From CTSOIL-112 sp964293815 (GTDB taxonomy: Bacteria > Pseudomonadota > Gammaproteobacteria > Burkholderiales > Burkholderiaceae), in the NCBI GenBank assembly GCA_964293815.1, contig CAXYYC010000009.1, positions 3,954 through 67,953 on the forward strand: 64,000 nt of DNA. Direction: 5' to 3'. Below are positions 16,937-28,000 of the stretch, piece by piece (position 1 is the first letter of the stretch; each line of letters opens with the position of its first letter). The notes under the pieces were generated by a model, which saw nothing but the letters and a program-made list of their open reading frames with translations, searched no databases and had not been told where the DNA came from. A program made the translations under genes and the position numbers.

Positions 16937-18667
16937 TTATTGATTTTTATTGCGTGTGCCACGATTGCTCGGACGCGGCGTTCGGGTTGGTCGTGCAGAA
17001 CCGGCACCATCGTTCTGGCGACGTGCGCCATACGGTGAGCGCGATTTGCGTTGTACCGCAGTCCGTTCGCCGCCGTGTGCAGGATTTTGGGCGTCCTGCG
17101 TGCGTTGATTATGTTGGTTTCGATTGGTGCGGTTGCCCCGATTGCCGCGATCCGCTTCGGTCATCTCACCCGCCACTTGAGCACGCGAATTTTTATGGCG
17201 CGTTGCACCACCGGTTCGGTTCATCGGTGTACCTTCCACATGGGTGCGTAGGCTTTGCCCGCGTTGCGTTTTACCTCGCTGCGCCGTATTGCGTGGTTGA
17301 TTGGTACGCTGTTGCGCACCTCGTTGCGCCCGATTTTGTCCTAAACCGCTTGACTGACGCGTTGCATCACCGCTACTTGCCGAGCCGCGTTTGGCATCGC
17401 CGGTGCGTGCGCCACGCGCACCGCGTACTTCGCGCCCAGTCAGTCCAGCATCGCGGTTGTGATCGACGCCAAATGCGCTCATCAGATGTGCGTCCTGCGG
17501 TACAGCTTCGCCATCGTTGTGCGCGTGTTTGTTTCGTTGTGCGCTACTCGCGGTGTTCAAGCCCAATTCGCGCATGAGTTGTAGCACTTGTGGTCGCTCC
17601 CATTCTTGCGAACGGCCTCGTTTGAGTTGGCTTGGTAAGATAATCGGGCCAAATCGCACGCGAATCAGGCGGCTGACGGTCAGGCCAATTGCCTCGAACA
17701 TGCGTCGCACTTCGCGGTTACGTCCTTCGCTGATGACCACGCGTAACCAGCGGTTCGCGCCTTCGCCGCCCAAATGTTCCACCGTGGAGAAGCTGGCCAG
17801 ACCATCTTCGAGTTCAATGCCGTTTTTCAATTGGTGCAATTGCGTATCAGTGACTTCACCCAACACGCGCACGGCGTATTCGCGCTCGTGCCCGTAACGC
17901 GGGTGCATCATGCGATTGGCAATATCGCCGGAGGTGGTGAGAATCAGCAGCCCTTCGGTGTTAAAGTCGAGCCGGCCAATTGCCAACCATTTACCTTTGC
18001 GTGTGAACGGCAGTTTGTCGAACACAGTTGGGCGGCCTTCTGGGTCGCTGTGGCTGACGATTTCGCCTGCGGGTTTGTGATAAATCACAATGCGCGGTAC
18101 GGTTGGCGTGAGTTTTTTGCGCTGTAACAGCTTGCCGTTAATGCGTACTTGATCGTCATCGGTGATGCGCTGACCGACGTGCGCGGGCATGCCGTTGACC
18201 GACACGCGACCGGAGATAATTAATTCTTCCATATCGCGACGCGAGCCAATGCCTGCATCCGCCAGCACTTTTTGCAATTTAATCGTGCCGTCCAAATCCA
18301 TATCGCTGTGCTCATGCTCGTGCTCGATGGTACCGAACTCTTCTCCCTCGAAAGCGGAATCAGCGTCCGGCGTGCTGACTGCTTTGCCTGTGTGTTGATT
18401 TTGCTTGCGCGCAGAGCGCACGCCTGCGCGGTATAGGCGCTGACCGGTGCGGGCTGGTTTATTGGCTTCGGATTTCTCTTGCCAGCCCCATTGTTCGGGC
18501 AGTGAATCGTCCTGCGACGGAGAATCTGCGGTGCGTTTGGACGTGGCTTGGGCTGTTACATCAGCCGATGCCTCGCGCTGAGTACGCTTGCGCACGCCGT
18601 GTTTACCACGCAATAGGGTACTTTTCTTTTTTGCGGGTTTGTGTTCTGTATCACTCATGGTGTTCAT
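16937..18667 (-). CDS. rluB: 23S rRNA pseudouridine(2605) synthase RluB, with long disordered tails
   Basis: RluB makes pseudouridine 2605 in 23S rRNA. The core is residues about 128-370: an S4 RNA-binding domain (LQKVLADAGIGSRRDMEELI), then the RsuA-type synthase with the catalytic-aspartate motif AIGRLDFNTEGLLILTTSGD, RVVISEGRNREVRRMFEAIG and VSRLIRVRFGP. The 576-residue protein is about twice the E. coli length: 125 charged residues precede the S4 domain and about 195 Arg/Asn/Gln/Gly-rich residues follow the core. Such tails occur in betaproteobacterial RluB and probably bind RNA. Starts ATG 18667 or 18658 are equally possible. It lies 38 bases downstream of scpB, a conserved pair. Confidence 0.93.
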   Translation of the reverse strand: MNTMSDTEHKPAKKKSTLLRGKHGVRKRTQREASADVTAQATSKRTADSPSQDDSLPEQWGWQEKSEANKPARTGQRLYRAGVRSARKQNQHTGKAVSTPDADSAFEGEEFGTIEHEHEHSDMDLDGTIKLQKVLADAGIGSRRDMEELIISGRVSVNGMPAHVGQRITDDDQVRINGKLLQRKKLTPTVPRIVIYHKPAGEIVSHSDPEGRPTVFDKLPFTRKGKWLAIGRLDFNTEGLLILTTSGDIANRMMHPRYGHEREYAVRVLGEVTDTQLHQLKNGIELEDGLASFSTVEHLGGEGANRWLRVVISEGRNREVRRMFEAIGLTVSRLIRVRFGPIILPSQLKRGRSQEWERPQVLQLMRELGLNTASSAQRNKHAHNDGEAVPQDAHLMSAFGVDHNRDAGLTGREVRGARGARTGDAKRGSASSGDATRQSSGLGQNRAQRGAQQRTNQPRNTAQRGKTQRGQSLRTHVEGTPMNRTGGATRHKNSRAQVAGEMTEADRGNRGNRTNRNQHNQRTQDAQNPAHGGERTAVQRKSRSPYGARRQNDGAGSARPTRTPRPSNRGTRNKNQ

Positions 18668-18705
18668 TCTGTATTCTGATGTTGCACATCGCTCAGTACG
18701 AGCAT

Positions 18706-19533
18706 TTATGCAGCGGGGGGATTATTGTGTTGTTCCGCATCACTATTGTCTGTAGCGGCATCTTCTGCTGAATCGGATGGATTGGACTGCTCAGTTGAGG
18801 ATATATTGATGTGCTGCGGCTCTGTGGCCGCATGGTTATCGACATCCATCTCTGGCACTAAGGTTTGAATCGATTCGGTCATTTGCTCTAATTGTTGCTC
18901 GTCTACCACGGCAACATCCGGCGGATTGGCTGTATCCATGCGTGACTCGGAGGCTTCCTGATCCTTGGGCGTGTCATTGGCTTCATGCGTGACGAGCTCT
19001 AATTGACCCGTGTCGCCATCCTCTTGTCCCAGCAACATGGGTAGTTCTTTTAAGGACAGCAAACCCAAATCATCTAAAAAATGTTTGGTCGTTGCCCATA
19101 GTGCCGGTCTACCGGGTACTTCCCGATGACCTACGGTATCAATCCAACCGCGCTCTTCGAGTGACTTGATGATTTGCGACGATACCGTCACGCCACGAAT
19201 ATCCTCTATATCACCGCGCGTGACTGGCTGACGATAGGCAATAATCGCCAAAGTTTCCAACACCGCGCGCGAGTATTGCGCCGGTTTTTCCGCGCGCAGT
19301 CGGTCAATATAGGGCAACACGTCTGCTGCTGTTTGAAAACGATAACCGGTCGCAACCTGCGTCAAATGTATTGCACGCTCCGACCAGTCGGCTTTGATTT
19401 CATCGAGCAGCAGTCGCAAGGTGTCATTGTTGATATCAATATTGAGTGCTGCCTTGATTTGCGCCAAGCTCATCGGCGCGTCGTGACTGAGGATCAGCGC
19501 TTCGGTAATGCGTTTGATTTCATTAGGTGTCAT
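18706..19533 (-). CDS. scpB: Segregation and condensation protein ScpB
   Basis: ScpB is the winged-helix kleisin-associated subunit of the SMC-ScpAB condensin. The 275-residue protein has the two winged helix domains in about residues 1-175, with ITEALILSHDAPMSLAQIKA at the start, then SRAVLETLAIIAYRQPVTRG and IEDIRGVTVSSQIIKSLEER, and GRPALWATTKHFLDDLGL. The last 90 residues are acidic and low complexity and are an extension beyond the conserved fold. scpA is not adjacent in this window. It heads the scpB-rluB transcript. Confidence 0.94.
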   Translation of the reverse strand: MTPNEIKRITEALILSHDAPMSLAQIKAALNIDINNDTLRLLLDEIKADWSERAIHLTQVATGYRFQTAADVLPYIDRLRAEKPAQYSRAVLETLAIIAYRQPVTRGDIEDIRGVTVSSQIIKSLEERGWIDTVGHREVPGRPALWATTKHFLDDLGLLSLKELPMLLGQEDGDTGQLELVTHEANDTPKDQEASESRMDTANPPDVAVVDEQQLEQMTESIQTLVPEMDVDNHAATEPQHINISSTEQSNPSDSAEDAATDNSDAEQHNNPPAA

Positions 19534-19769
19534 GAGGACTGCTCAATGGGTTGTAGCATCACGCTAAAATTCATCAATTGGGTAAACCCGCAATCGTAGG
19601 ATTTATTGTATTTCAACCATTTGCTTAAACCTTGGCTCGCGCCAGAGTAAGCAACCGCATACAATCAAAAACAATGAAACTAAAAGAATAAATAAGAAGA
19701 TGGTCAATCAAAACCAAAGAGATAGGACGGCGGGTTTTGACTATTGTCAATTTTTCGGGCTGTGTGCTG

Positions 19770-19846
<77 letters not shown>

Positions 19847-19885
19847 CCAGAAAAATAGTGTTGTTTTGGAAACAACGAGTTCGGT

Positions 19886-19975
19886 TGGCGGAAGCGGTGA
19901 GATTCGAACTCACGGAGGGCTCTCACCCTCGGCGGTTTTCAAGACCGCTGCATTCAACCGCTCTGCCACGCTTCC
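19886..19975 (-). tRNA. tRNA-Ser (anticodon TGA)
   Basis: A 90-base class II tRNA: acceptor GGAAGCG/CGCTTCC, discriminator G, encoded CCA, anticodon arm GCGGT-CTTGAAA-ACCGC and a long variable arm. It forms a pair with the initiator tRNA. Confidence 0.96.
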
Positions 19976-20074
19976 GTAACCAAGACGAGTATTGTAGTAC
20001 TTTTTTGAACCACGCGCAAGCACTAATTCAATTTGATTCGTTCGATTCACAGGTTTTGCTGTAGCATATTCGAC

Positions 20075-20110
20075 AAAAAAGCCCGCAGAATCGAATCTGT
20101 GGGCTTTTTG
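20075..20110. terminator. Intrinsic terminator downstream of fabF
   Basis: AAAAAGCCCGCAGA (20076-20089) pairs with TCTGTGGGCTTTTT (20096-20109) with one G-T pair and a 6-base loop. T-runs on both strands make it usable in either direction. It lies just downstream of the minus-strand fabF. Confidence 0.87.
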
Positions 20111-20134
20111 TATTAATTTGAGATACGGTAATCG

Positions 20135-21373
20135 TCAGATTTTTTTCATCACCAATGTGCCATTGGTACCGCCAAAACCAAAATTATTGCTCATGGCAAT
20201 ATCAATTTTTGCATCACGCGCCACATTGGCGCAGTAATCCAAATCACAGCCCTCACCCGGATTATCCAGATTAATGGTCGGTGGTGATTTTTGATGCGCC
20301 ACAGCCAACGCGGTAAACACGGATTCCACGCCACCCGCACCACCCAGCAAATGGCCAGTCATGGATTTGGTCGAATTGACAATGGTCTTTGTCGCCGCGT
20401 CACCCAAGGTGCGTTTGATCGCAACGGTTTCAGCCACATCGCCCAGAGGCGTTGAGGTACCGTGCGCATTGATGTAATTCACCTGATCGGCACTCACACC
20501 CGCATCGCGCAAGGCATTGCGCATAGAACGCATTGCGCCGTCACCGTCTTCACATGGCGCGGTCATGTGGTACGCGTCGGCGCTCATACCGTAGCCAACA
20601 AGCTCGGCATAAATTGTTGCACCGCGTGCTTTGGCGTGCTCGTATTCCTCCAGCATCAATACGCCTGCACCTTCGCCCATTACAAAGCCATCGCGATCGG
20701 CATCCCACGGACGCGACGCACGCGCCGGCTCGTCATTACGAGTCGAGAGTGCGCGCATATTGGCAAAGCCAGCCATTGCCAGCGCAGAAATAGTGGACTC
20801 TGCGCCACCAGCCAGCATGGCGTCGGCATCGCCGTACTGAATCATGCGCATGGCTTCACCGATACAGTGCGTCCCCGTGGTACACGCCGTAACCACTGCC
20901 AAATTCGGACCCTTGAGACCATACATAATCGACATGTGGCCAGAAATCATATTGATGATTGAGCCGGGGATCAAAAACGGCGACACACGACGCGCACCTT
21001 TGCTGAACAAACTCTCGCAATTCGTTTCAATCAGAGGCAAACCGCCAATACCCGAACCAATAATTACGCCAATACGTTCCGCATTTTCTTCGGTAACATT
21101 AATCCCTGAGTCGCGGAAAGCCTGAATCCCTGCTGCCAAACCGTAATGAATAAAGGTGTCCATCGTGCGCGCTTCTTTTTGCCCGATGTATTCACTCACG
21201 TCAAAATTTTTCACTTCGCCGGCAATTTGGCTACTGATTGCACTGGCATCAAACTTGCTGATCGTCGCAATGCCTGACTGACCGGCAATCAGTTGATTCC
21301 ATGTGCTGTTAACGTCATTGCCTAAGGGCGTCACCGCACCCAACCCCGTGATGACCACTCTGCGTTTACTCAT
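20135..21373 (-). CDS. fabF: Beta-ketoacyl-ACP synthase II (FabF)
   Basis: FabF elongates acyl-ACP with malonyl-ACP. The 412 residues begin SKRRVVITGLGAVTPLGNDV; the active-site cysteine is in VVTACTTGTHCIGEA near residue 163, and the two catalytic histidines are in NAHGTSTPLGD and KSMTGHLLGGAGG. The C-terminal NNFGFGGTNGTLVMKKI is also diagnostic. It follows acpP with 144 bases between, containing a hairpin, so read-through from acpP is the probable expression route. Confidence 0.97.
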   Translation of the reverse strand: MSKRRVVITGLGAVTPLGNDVNSTWNQLIAGQSGIATISKFDASAISSQIAGEVKNFDVSEYIGQKEARTMDTFIHYGLAAGIQAFRDSGINVTEENAERIGVIIGSGIGGLPLIETNCESLFSKGARRVSPFLIPGSIINMISGHMSIMYGLKGPNLAVVTACTTGTHCIGEAMRMIQYGDADAMLAGGAESTISALAMAGFANMRALSTRNDEPARASRPWDADRDGFVMGEGAGVLMLEEYEHAKARGATIYAELVGYGMSADAYHMTAPCEDGDGAMRSMRNALRDAGVSADQVNYINAHGTSTPLGDVAETVAIKRTLGDAATKTIVNSTKSMTGHLLGGAGGVESVFTALAVAHQKSPPTINLDNPGEGCDLDYCANVARDAKIDIAMSNNFGFGGTNGTLVMKKI

Positions 21374-21448
21374 AGCCTACCTCTTTGTTCCGCGTGCGGG
21401 TTGAAAAACAGCGCATTGCGTCTGTCTTGAATTACCGCCTTATATAAT

Positions 21449-21473
21449 AAAAGAGACCTAACGGGTCTCTTTT
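21449..21473. terminator. Hairpin between acpP and fabF
   Basis: AAAGAGACC and GGTCTCTTT pair around a 5-base loop, followed by a short T-run in both directions. It probably stops part of the acpP transcripts and so keeps ACP, needed in large amounts, above FabF. Confidence 0.7.
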
Positions 21474-21517
21474 ATCGTGACACTTTAAAAACCGTCAAGT
21501 CGTTTGGACTTAATCAA

Positions 21518-21754
21518 TTATTTAGAATGTGCTGTTACATAATCAATCGCTTGTTGAACGGTCGCGATTTTTTCTGCATCTTCATCAGGAATTTCGCATT
21601 CGAATTCGTCTTCCAAAGCCATCACCAACTCTACGGTATCCAAAGAGTCAGCACCCAAGTCTTGGGTAAAAGATGATTCGTTTTTGATTTCGGCTTCGTT
21701 CACACCCAATTGTTCAGCAACAATTTTACGGACGCGTTGTTCGATGTTTTCCAT
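21518..21754 (-). CDS. acpP: Acyl carrier protein AcpP
   Basis: The acyl carrier of fatty acid synthesis, 78 residues and very acidic. Serine 37 in GADSLDTVELVMALE is the site that receives phosphopantetheine. The helix III/IV sequence FECEIPDEDAEKIATV is typical. ATG 21754 follows GGAGAG. Usually acpP sits in a fabD-fabG-acpP-fabF row; here ppc is upstream and the other fab genes are absent nearby. Confidence 0.98.
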   Translation of the reverse strand: MENIEQRVRKIVAEQLGVNEAEIKNESSFTQDLGADSLDTVELVMALEDEFECEIPDEDAEKIATVQQAIDYVTAHSK

Positions 21755-21800
21755 GTTCTCTCCATTGGTCGAAAAAATAAATCAGTTGATTTACTGCGCT

Positions 21801-21831
21801 ATTGTAACAGCATTTTTTATGCCATTGACAA
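21801..21831 (-). promoter_or_regulatory. Candidate acpP promoter
   Basis: On the minus strand TTGTCA (21831-21826) and TACAAT (21806-21801) lie 19 bases apart and about 50 bases before the acpP ATG. The boxes are good but the spacing is longer than ideal. The rest of the 285-base gap to ppc is AT-rich with nothing else recognised. Confidence 0.45.
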
Positions 21832-22039
21832 GTTTTCCTGCGTTTTTTAACGGCACGATCGTTCGTTTTTGCCCTATTTTACAAGAAGTTACGATCAATT
21901 ATTTGCAGTAGCGTATTTTTAATACAATTTAATTAAACCATGCCAAAATCAATTCGTGTGAGCGATTTTGGCGCTAAATTCATTTAAAAATACTTATCCG
22001 CATTTATCTGCCAATAATTCTTGGCGAATTCAACCCAAC

Positions 22040-24868
22040 TTAACCACTGTTGCGCAAACCAGCGGCCAGACCATTGATTGCAATGTGGATGCCATCTTGC
22101 ACCGCCTCCGAGTGATCGCCCGCACGGTAGCGTTTGAGCAACTCCACTTGGAAATAGTTCAACGGGTCAAGGTATGGCAAACGGTTGCGCAGACTGCGTG
22201 CCAGCGTCTGATTGGTGGCTAACAACGCATTGTGCCCCGTCACGATGAACAGCGCATGTACGACGCGTTTCCATTCGGCGATGATGTCACCGAAAATGCG
22301 CTCGGCCAACGCCGCGTCCTCGACCAGCTCAGTGTAGCGTTTCGCGATTGCCATATCGGTTTTGGCAATCACCATATCCAGATTGGAAATCACCGATTGG
22401 AAAAACGGCCATTGTTGGTACATCTGGCGCAACTCTTCCCAGCGCGATTCATCCGCACCGACCCACTGCTCAATCGCCGAGCCGACGCCGTACCAGCCGG
22501 GCAACATCATGCGCGCCTGCGCCCATGAGAACACCCACGGAATCGCACGCAAATCCTCAATGCGCTGTGACGGTTTGCGCGATGAGGGGCGCGAACCGAT
22601 ATTCAGCTGCGAAATTTCATTGATCGGCGTGGCGGCACGGAAAAAATCGGTAAAGCCGTCGGTCTCATAGACCAATTGACGATAGGCTTTGAAACTCAAA
22701 TCAGACATTTCGCTCATCGCGGTTTCAAAACGCGACCAGTCGCCAGTTTCGCCGACGTCATTCGCCACCGCCTCCATCGACGCAGCGACCAAGGTTTCCA
22801 AATTACGCAGTCCCATATCGGGGTCGGCGTATTTCGCACCAATGACTTCGCCCTGCTCCGTCAAGCGGATTTTGCCGGTCATACAGCCCGCCGGTTGCGC
22901 CAAAATCGCTTCATACGACGGCCCGCCGCCGCGACCCACCGAACCACCGCGCCCGTGAAAGAATGATACCTGCACTTGGGCATCATTCGCGGTTTGGATC
23001 AACGCCTGTTGCGCTTCATACAGCGACCAAATCGAGGTCAAAAAGCCGCCATCTTTGTTGCTGTCCGAGTAGCCGAGCATGATTTCCTGCTTGCGTTCGC
23101 GGCGATTGAGCCATTCGTTCACCAGATCGATACCGAACCAATCACGCATGATCTCAGGCGCCGCGCGCAAGTCTTCGATGGTTTCAAACAACGGCACGAT
23201 ACCGAGCGCACAACGTGGCTCCGGTTGGCTCGCCACCAAACCCGCTTCTTTGAGCAGCACCGCCAGCTCCAACATATCCGACACGCTGGTGGATTTGGAG
23301 ATAATCGACTGCTCAATCAGGCGTGCGCCAAATTGCTCGCGCAGTACGCGCGCCTCATTAAAAATCGCCAGCTCGTCGCGCAGTAAATCGCTTTGAACAA
23401 CCCACGGACTGCTCAACACGCGCGCAGAGTGCAGTTGCTCCAGCAATATTTGGCGGCGTTGCGCCTCGTCCAAGGCTTTGTAGTCAGCCACCAAACCAGC
23501 GCTTTTGAGCAGTTCGGCCACGCAGGATTCGTGAATATCGGAATTTTGGCGCAGGTCAATGGTCGCCAAGTGAAAGCCAAAAATATGCACCGCTTCGATC
23601 AACTGGTTCAAGCGCCCTTCGATCAAAGCCGCACTGTTATTCGCGCGCAACGAATCAGCCAATACCTGCAAATCCTGCGCAAATTCCTCTGCGCTCGCAT
23701 ACGGCGGCAGATTTTTGATGCGCGGCTCCGGTATCGCAATCATGTCGCACAGCGTCAACGCCGTTTTCGCCATGCGTCCGTACATACCAACGACTGCTTG
23801 ACGATACGGCTCATACGAGCGGTGCTGCGAGTCGTCGCCCGACTGCTGCGCCAATTGGAGTAACGGCACGCTCATCGTGGTGATTTCGGACGACAGCGGC
23901 AACTCTTGCCCCAATGACAGCAGCTCATCCATATAGTGAGCAAACACCGTTTTCGCCTGCGCTTGAGCGCATTCACGCAAGGTTTGCGCGGTGACAAACG
24001 GATTGCCGTCACGGTCACCGCCAATCCACATGCCCATGGTCATTGGCAACAATTGTTGCACCTCAGGCTCGGCCATACCGAGTTGACGCGCCATTTTTTG
24101 ATAGCGCAGAACCAGCGACGGAATGCGTTTCAAGAAAGTAATCGGGTAGTAGCTCACCGCATTGTTGATTTCGTCAATCACATGCAGTTTGGATTTGCGC
24201 AAAATCGCGGTTTGCCAAAAGGTTTTGACCAAGCGCTCAATATCCGCCAGCAACTCCTGCTCGGTTTCCTCATCCAACTGCGCCGCATCACGCAAGGACA
24301 AACGATGCGCCAATGCGCGCGTCAGATCCAAAATGGTTTTGCGTTGCACCTGCGTCGGGTGCGCGGTCAAAACCGGCACGACCATGACCCGCGACATCGC
24401 CTTGAGCGCGTCTTTGGCCGACACGCCACGCGCCTGCAAATTCGCCAACGAGCGCGCCAATGTCCCAACCTGCGGCTGCGCGCCCTGCAAACGGTAATAA
24501 CGGCGGCGGCGAATCTGATGTACGTCTTCAGCAATATTGGCCAGTAGTGAAAACAGGCTAAATGCGCGAATCACGCGCAATGCCTGCGCATTGCCCAAGC
24601 GTTCGCACAAATCAACCGAGATTTTGCGTGCCTCGTGCGCCGCATTTTGCTCCTCAATCGAGCCGGATAAACCCGACTCGCTTTTACGAAAGCGTACCGC
24701 CGCCTGACGAATGGTCTCGGTGTGATCGAACGACTCATCGCCCGCATAGGTACGCACAGCATCGCCCAATATCCGCCCCAGCAGACGAATATCATTAATC
24801 AACGGCAACTCCTTCTCATCCGGCGTGATTTGAAACAATGGGGTCATGGGCAAAGACGACAAAGACAT
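22040..24868 (-). CDS. ppc: Phosphoenolpyruvate carboxylase
   Basis: Ppc carboxylates phosphoenolpyruvate to oxaloacetate, refilling the citric acid cycle. The 942-residue protein carries the catalytic histidine motif VPVLTAHPTQVQRKTILDL (about residue 175), GGDRDGNPFVTA, the PEP-binding GYSDSNKDGG and the mobile loop FHGRGGSVGRGGGP. The C-terminus IAINGLAAGLRNSG is the conserved end that forms part of the allosteric site. It is about 60 residues longer than the E. coli enzyme, spread over small insertions. It is flanked by 147- and 285-base gaps, so probably monocistronic. Confidence 0.98.
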   Translation of the reverse strand: MSLSSLPMTPLFQITPDEKELPLINDIRLLGRILGDAVRTYAGDESFDHTETIRQAAVRFRKSESGLSGSIEEQNAAHEARKISVDLCERLGNAQALRVIRAFSLFSLLANIAEDVHQIRRRRYYRLQGAQPQVGTLARSLANLQARGVSAKDALKAMSRVMVVPVLTAHPTQVQRKTILDLTRALAHRLSLRDAAQLDEETEQELLADIERLVKTFWQTAILRKSKLHVIDEINNAVSYYPITFLKRIPSLVLRYQKMARQLGMAEPEVQQLLPMTMGMWIGGDRDGNPFVTAQTLRECAQAQAKTVFAHYMDELLSLGQELPLSSEITTMSVPLLQLAQQSGDDSQHRSYEPYRQAVVGMYGRMAKTALTLCDMIAIPEPRIKNLPPYASAEEFAQDLQVLADSLRANNSAALIEGRLNQLIEAVHIFGFHLATIDLRQNSDIHESCVAELLKSAGLVADYKALDEAQRRQILLEQLHSARVLSSPWVVQSDLLRDELAIFNEARVLREQFGARLIEQSIISKSTSVSDMLELAVLLKEAGLVASQPEPRCALGIVPLFETIEDLRAAPEIMRDWFGIDLVNEWLNRRERKQEIMLGYSDSNKDGGFLTSIWSLYEAQQALIQTANDAQVQVSFFHGRGGSVGRGGGPSYEAILAQPAGCMTGKIRLTEQGEVIGAKYADPDMGLRNLETLVAASMEAVANDVGETGDWSRFETAMSEMSDLSFKAYRQLVYETDGFTDFFRAATPINEISQLNIGSRPSSRKPSQRIEDLRAIPWVFSWAQARMMLPGWYGVGSAIEQWVGADESRWEELRQMYQQWPFFQSVISNLDMVIAKTDMAIAKRYTELVEDAALAERIFGDIIAEWKRVVHALFIVTGHNALLATNQTLARSLRNRLPYLDPLNYFQVELLKRYRAGDHSEAVQDGIHIAINGLAAGLRNSG

Positions 24869-25015
24869 GGATTCCTCTCAAACAATCAAATAGACAAACA
24901 CTGAATCATGTTCAGTTACAGACGCGCATAATTCGGCGCACAGTCTAACACGACTGCATCAGCGAACGATGATCCTTTTTTGCGCAACGCACATTCGCTT
25001 GGCGCGCACCAATAA

Positions 25016-28000
25016 TTACCTCACCTCGTGCGCCACGCCATCGACGCGCAATAAATAACCACTCACCGCACATTCGGGATAAATGCCTTGCATCAGCGTG
25101 ACGTATTCGCGCAGTTGCTGTTCATACGCCATCAGCGACACGGCATCCCAACCACTTTTATAGTCCAACACGCTGATTACCGAACCCGCACGCACCCAGC
25201 GATCCATGCGTTTGGTCTGACCATCCGCCGTGATTAGACTCATTTCGTTGTGCGCCTCATCATACTGACTCGGGTCAAACCATGCGCGCCATTCAGGATG
25301 ATCGACAATGGTTTCGCACCACTGGCGCACCTGCTGTGCCTCAGACAAACTAATCGCGTAGCGCTCGCTCAACCATTCATCGTTCAATTCATGCGGCGGA
25401 TTCGGCTGGCTGAACCATTCCAAAGCCTGATGCAGCACCAAACCCAAAGTGAGCGCATGGCTATCCTGCGCAAGCGGCAGCGCGGGTAATTGCCTGCTCA
25501 AGGCGGCTTCATCCGCTTCGATATCGCTGTACACATTCACAGGCACGGCGGCCTTCGACACCTCATTCTCAGCAACAACAGCAGAGTTCATCGCACACTC
25601 AGCCAACCACTGCGCCGCGTGTTCACGCCACAATTGCGGTTGATCGGGCAATACACCCGAAGCCGCCGGATCGAGGCTTTGAAGCGCGAGGAGCAACTGC
25701 TCAAACAGACCATTTTTCGCTGACGCAGTAGGCTTTTCGGCTTTGTTGTCCTCGGCATTTTCCGCATCCTGCTCATCGCCCAACTCCTGCGCCGCGCTGA
25801 CCACCAGCATTTGCCGCGCGCGGGTCATGGCCACATAGCATTTATTGAAATGCTCCTGCTCATCCAGTGCTTTCGCCAGCGTGCGACGCTCACTGCGCCA
25901 CGCGCCAATGCGCTCGCCTGTGCTCACCCATGACGCATGCGCAGGCGCAGAATCATCCGGATGCCAGTCGATCAGCCAGTAGTTCGTCGGTGTGCGCTCC
26001 GCCGAGGTTTTCATGTCAATCAAAAAGACAATCGGCGCTTCCAAACCTTTGGACGCATGCACGGTCAAAATCCGCACAGCATCGCGCATTCCGAGCGGTT
26101 CACTTTCCGATTGCCCATCCTGCGCGCGCGCCTGCGAGCGTTTGAGCGCATATAAAAAATCCGCCAAACTGGGGTAGCGCCCCATGTTCACATTCAACGC
26201 CAATTGCAAAAAACTCTGCAAATTCGCCTGAACCTGCGGATTGAGCCATGTCGGCACCACGCGCGCATACGCCTCAAAAATTCGCCCTTGCGCGTAAATG
26301 CGATCCAGCACATCATGCACCGGCAAGTACCCTGCGACCGCCTGCCACTGACTCAGCAAGGCAAAACTGTCGTGCCAATGCGCCTCGGTTTGCTCGCCCA
26401 ACATCGCCAAGCGCCGTTGCCAAATCTGCCAATATGACAAACGCGGCAAACGTTCACCCGCCTCTTCATATTTTTGCGCCCACGCGCGCAATTCCAACAA
26501 CTGCGCATCGGTTTTGCCCAACATCGGATTGCGCAGCACCTGCATCAACGCCCAATCATCATCCGCGCGCATCAGCCACTGCACCAGCGCCATTAAGTCC
26601 AAAGCCTCCAACGTATCGAGCAAACCGCCACGACGCGAGCTTTCAAACGGAATGTGCGCTTGGCGCAGCAGCCGCTCGTAGTTGACCAAATGCGTGCGCC
26701 CATAAATCAAAATCATCATGTCGCTGTAGCGCGCCGGACGGTGGCTGTGCGTCTGCTCATCCCACACCGGATAGCGCCCGACCAACTGCTCAATCGCCGC
26801 GACCAACTGCGCGCTTTCGCTGTCGCGGATGGTTTGTGCCACGACGTATTGCGGTTGCGCCAGCCAATCGCGCGGCGCGGTTTCAGCCTCGTCAACAGAT
26901 GCTGTCGGCACTTGCGCCGCTGCCTCCAGTTCTGTATCCGACTCAGCTTTCGGCAAGCCCAGACAGGCGACATGACCAACGACTTTGCCTTTTTGCGACG
27001 TGCTGTGCGGGCTAAAATCCACCAAGGCACAATCAGGCTGTGTGAACATTTGATTCACCCAATCAATCACCGCTTGGCTATTGCGCCGCGTGAACTGCGT
27101 TTGCAACACCACCGCGTCGTACTGCGCGCGCAGTAACGCCTGCGCCTGATCGAACAAGCGCGCATCCGCACCGCGAAAACGGTAAATCGACTGCTTCACG
27201 TCACCGACCAAAAACACCTTCGGCTTCTCGCCGTCGCCCTGATACGCCGACAGCCAATCGTGGATGATGTGCCACTGCAAAGGATTGGTGTCCTGAAACT
27301 CATCGAATAACAAATGTTTGTAACGCGCATCCAACTGGATTTGCATGAACGCCGCCGTCGCCTCGTCGTGCAGCAGCTCAAAGCAACTGCGCGCCACATC
27401 AGCGAATTCGAGCTGATGGCTCAGGCGTTTTTGCGCACGGTCTATGCGCAACAGCGCATCCACGCATGGCCAAATATGTTCGTGCAGATGATAAGCTTTC
27501 AAATCCGCTTCGCGCGCGGCTTTGAGTGCAAACGCGTCATTAATCAATTCCCGCGCCGCTTCAAATTGTTCTTTATCAATGCGACCATCCAGACGTTTGA
27601 GCTGATCTTTGTCCAACTGAAATTTTTGCTTGCTCAAGGTATTGGACTGCGTTCTAAACGGATTGAGCGCCTGCCACAACGTCGCCGCATCACCGCTGTC
27701 CAAGGCATTTTGGATGCCCTGCGCGCGTTCAGCTTTCTCGGTTTTACCGGCAAACATCGCGCTCACAATGCTTCGCAACGCCCCGCCCGCTTCTCCAGAC
27801 TCTCCAGCCTCATCGCTCGTCATCTCCTCGTACCACGCGCGCAAAATCCCTGCTTCGCCGTCATTCACATCAAAACCCGACTCCCACAGAATTTCCTCGC
27901 GCAGTCGTGCCAACGGCGGCTCGGGTGACGTGCCTTGCCACAGCTCGATTTCATTACCAAAATTCAAGGCGGCATTGAGCATATTCTGCGTGACAAATTC

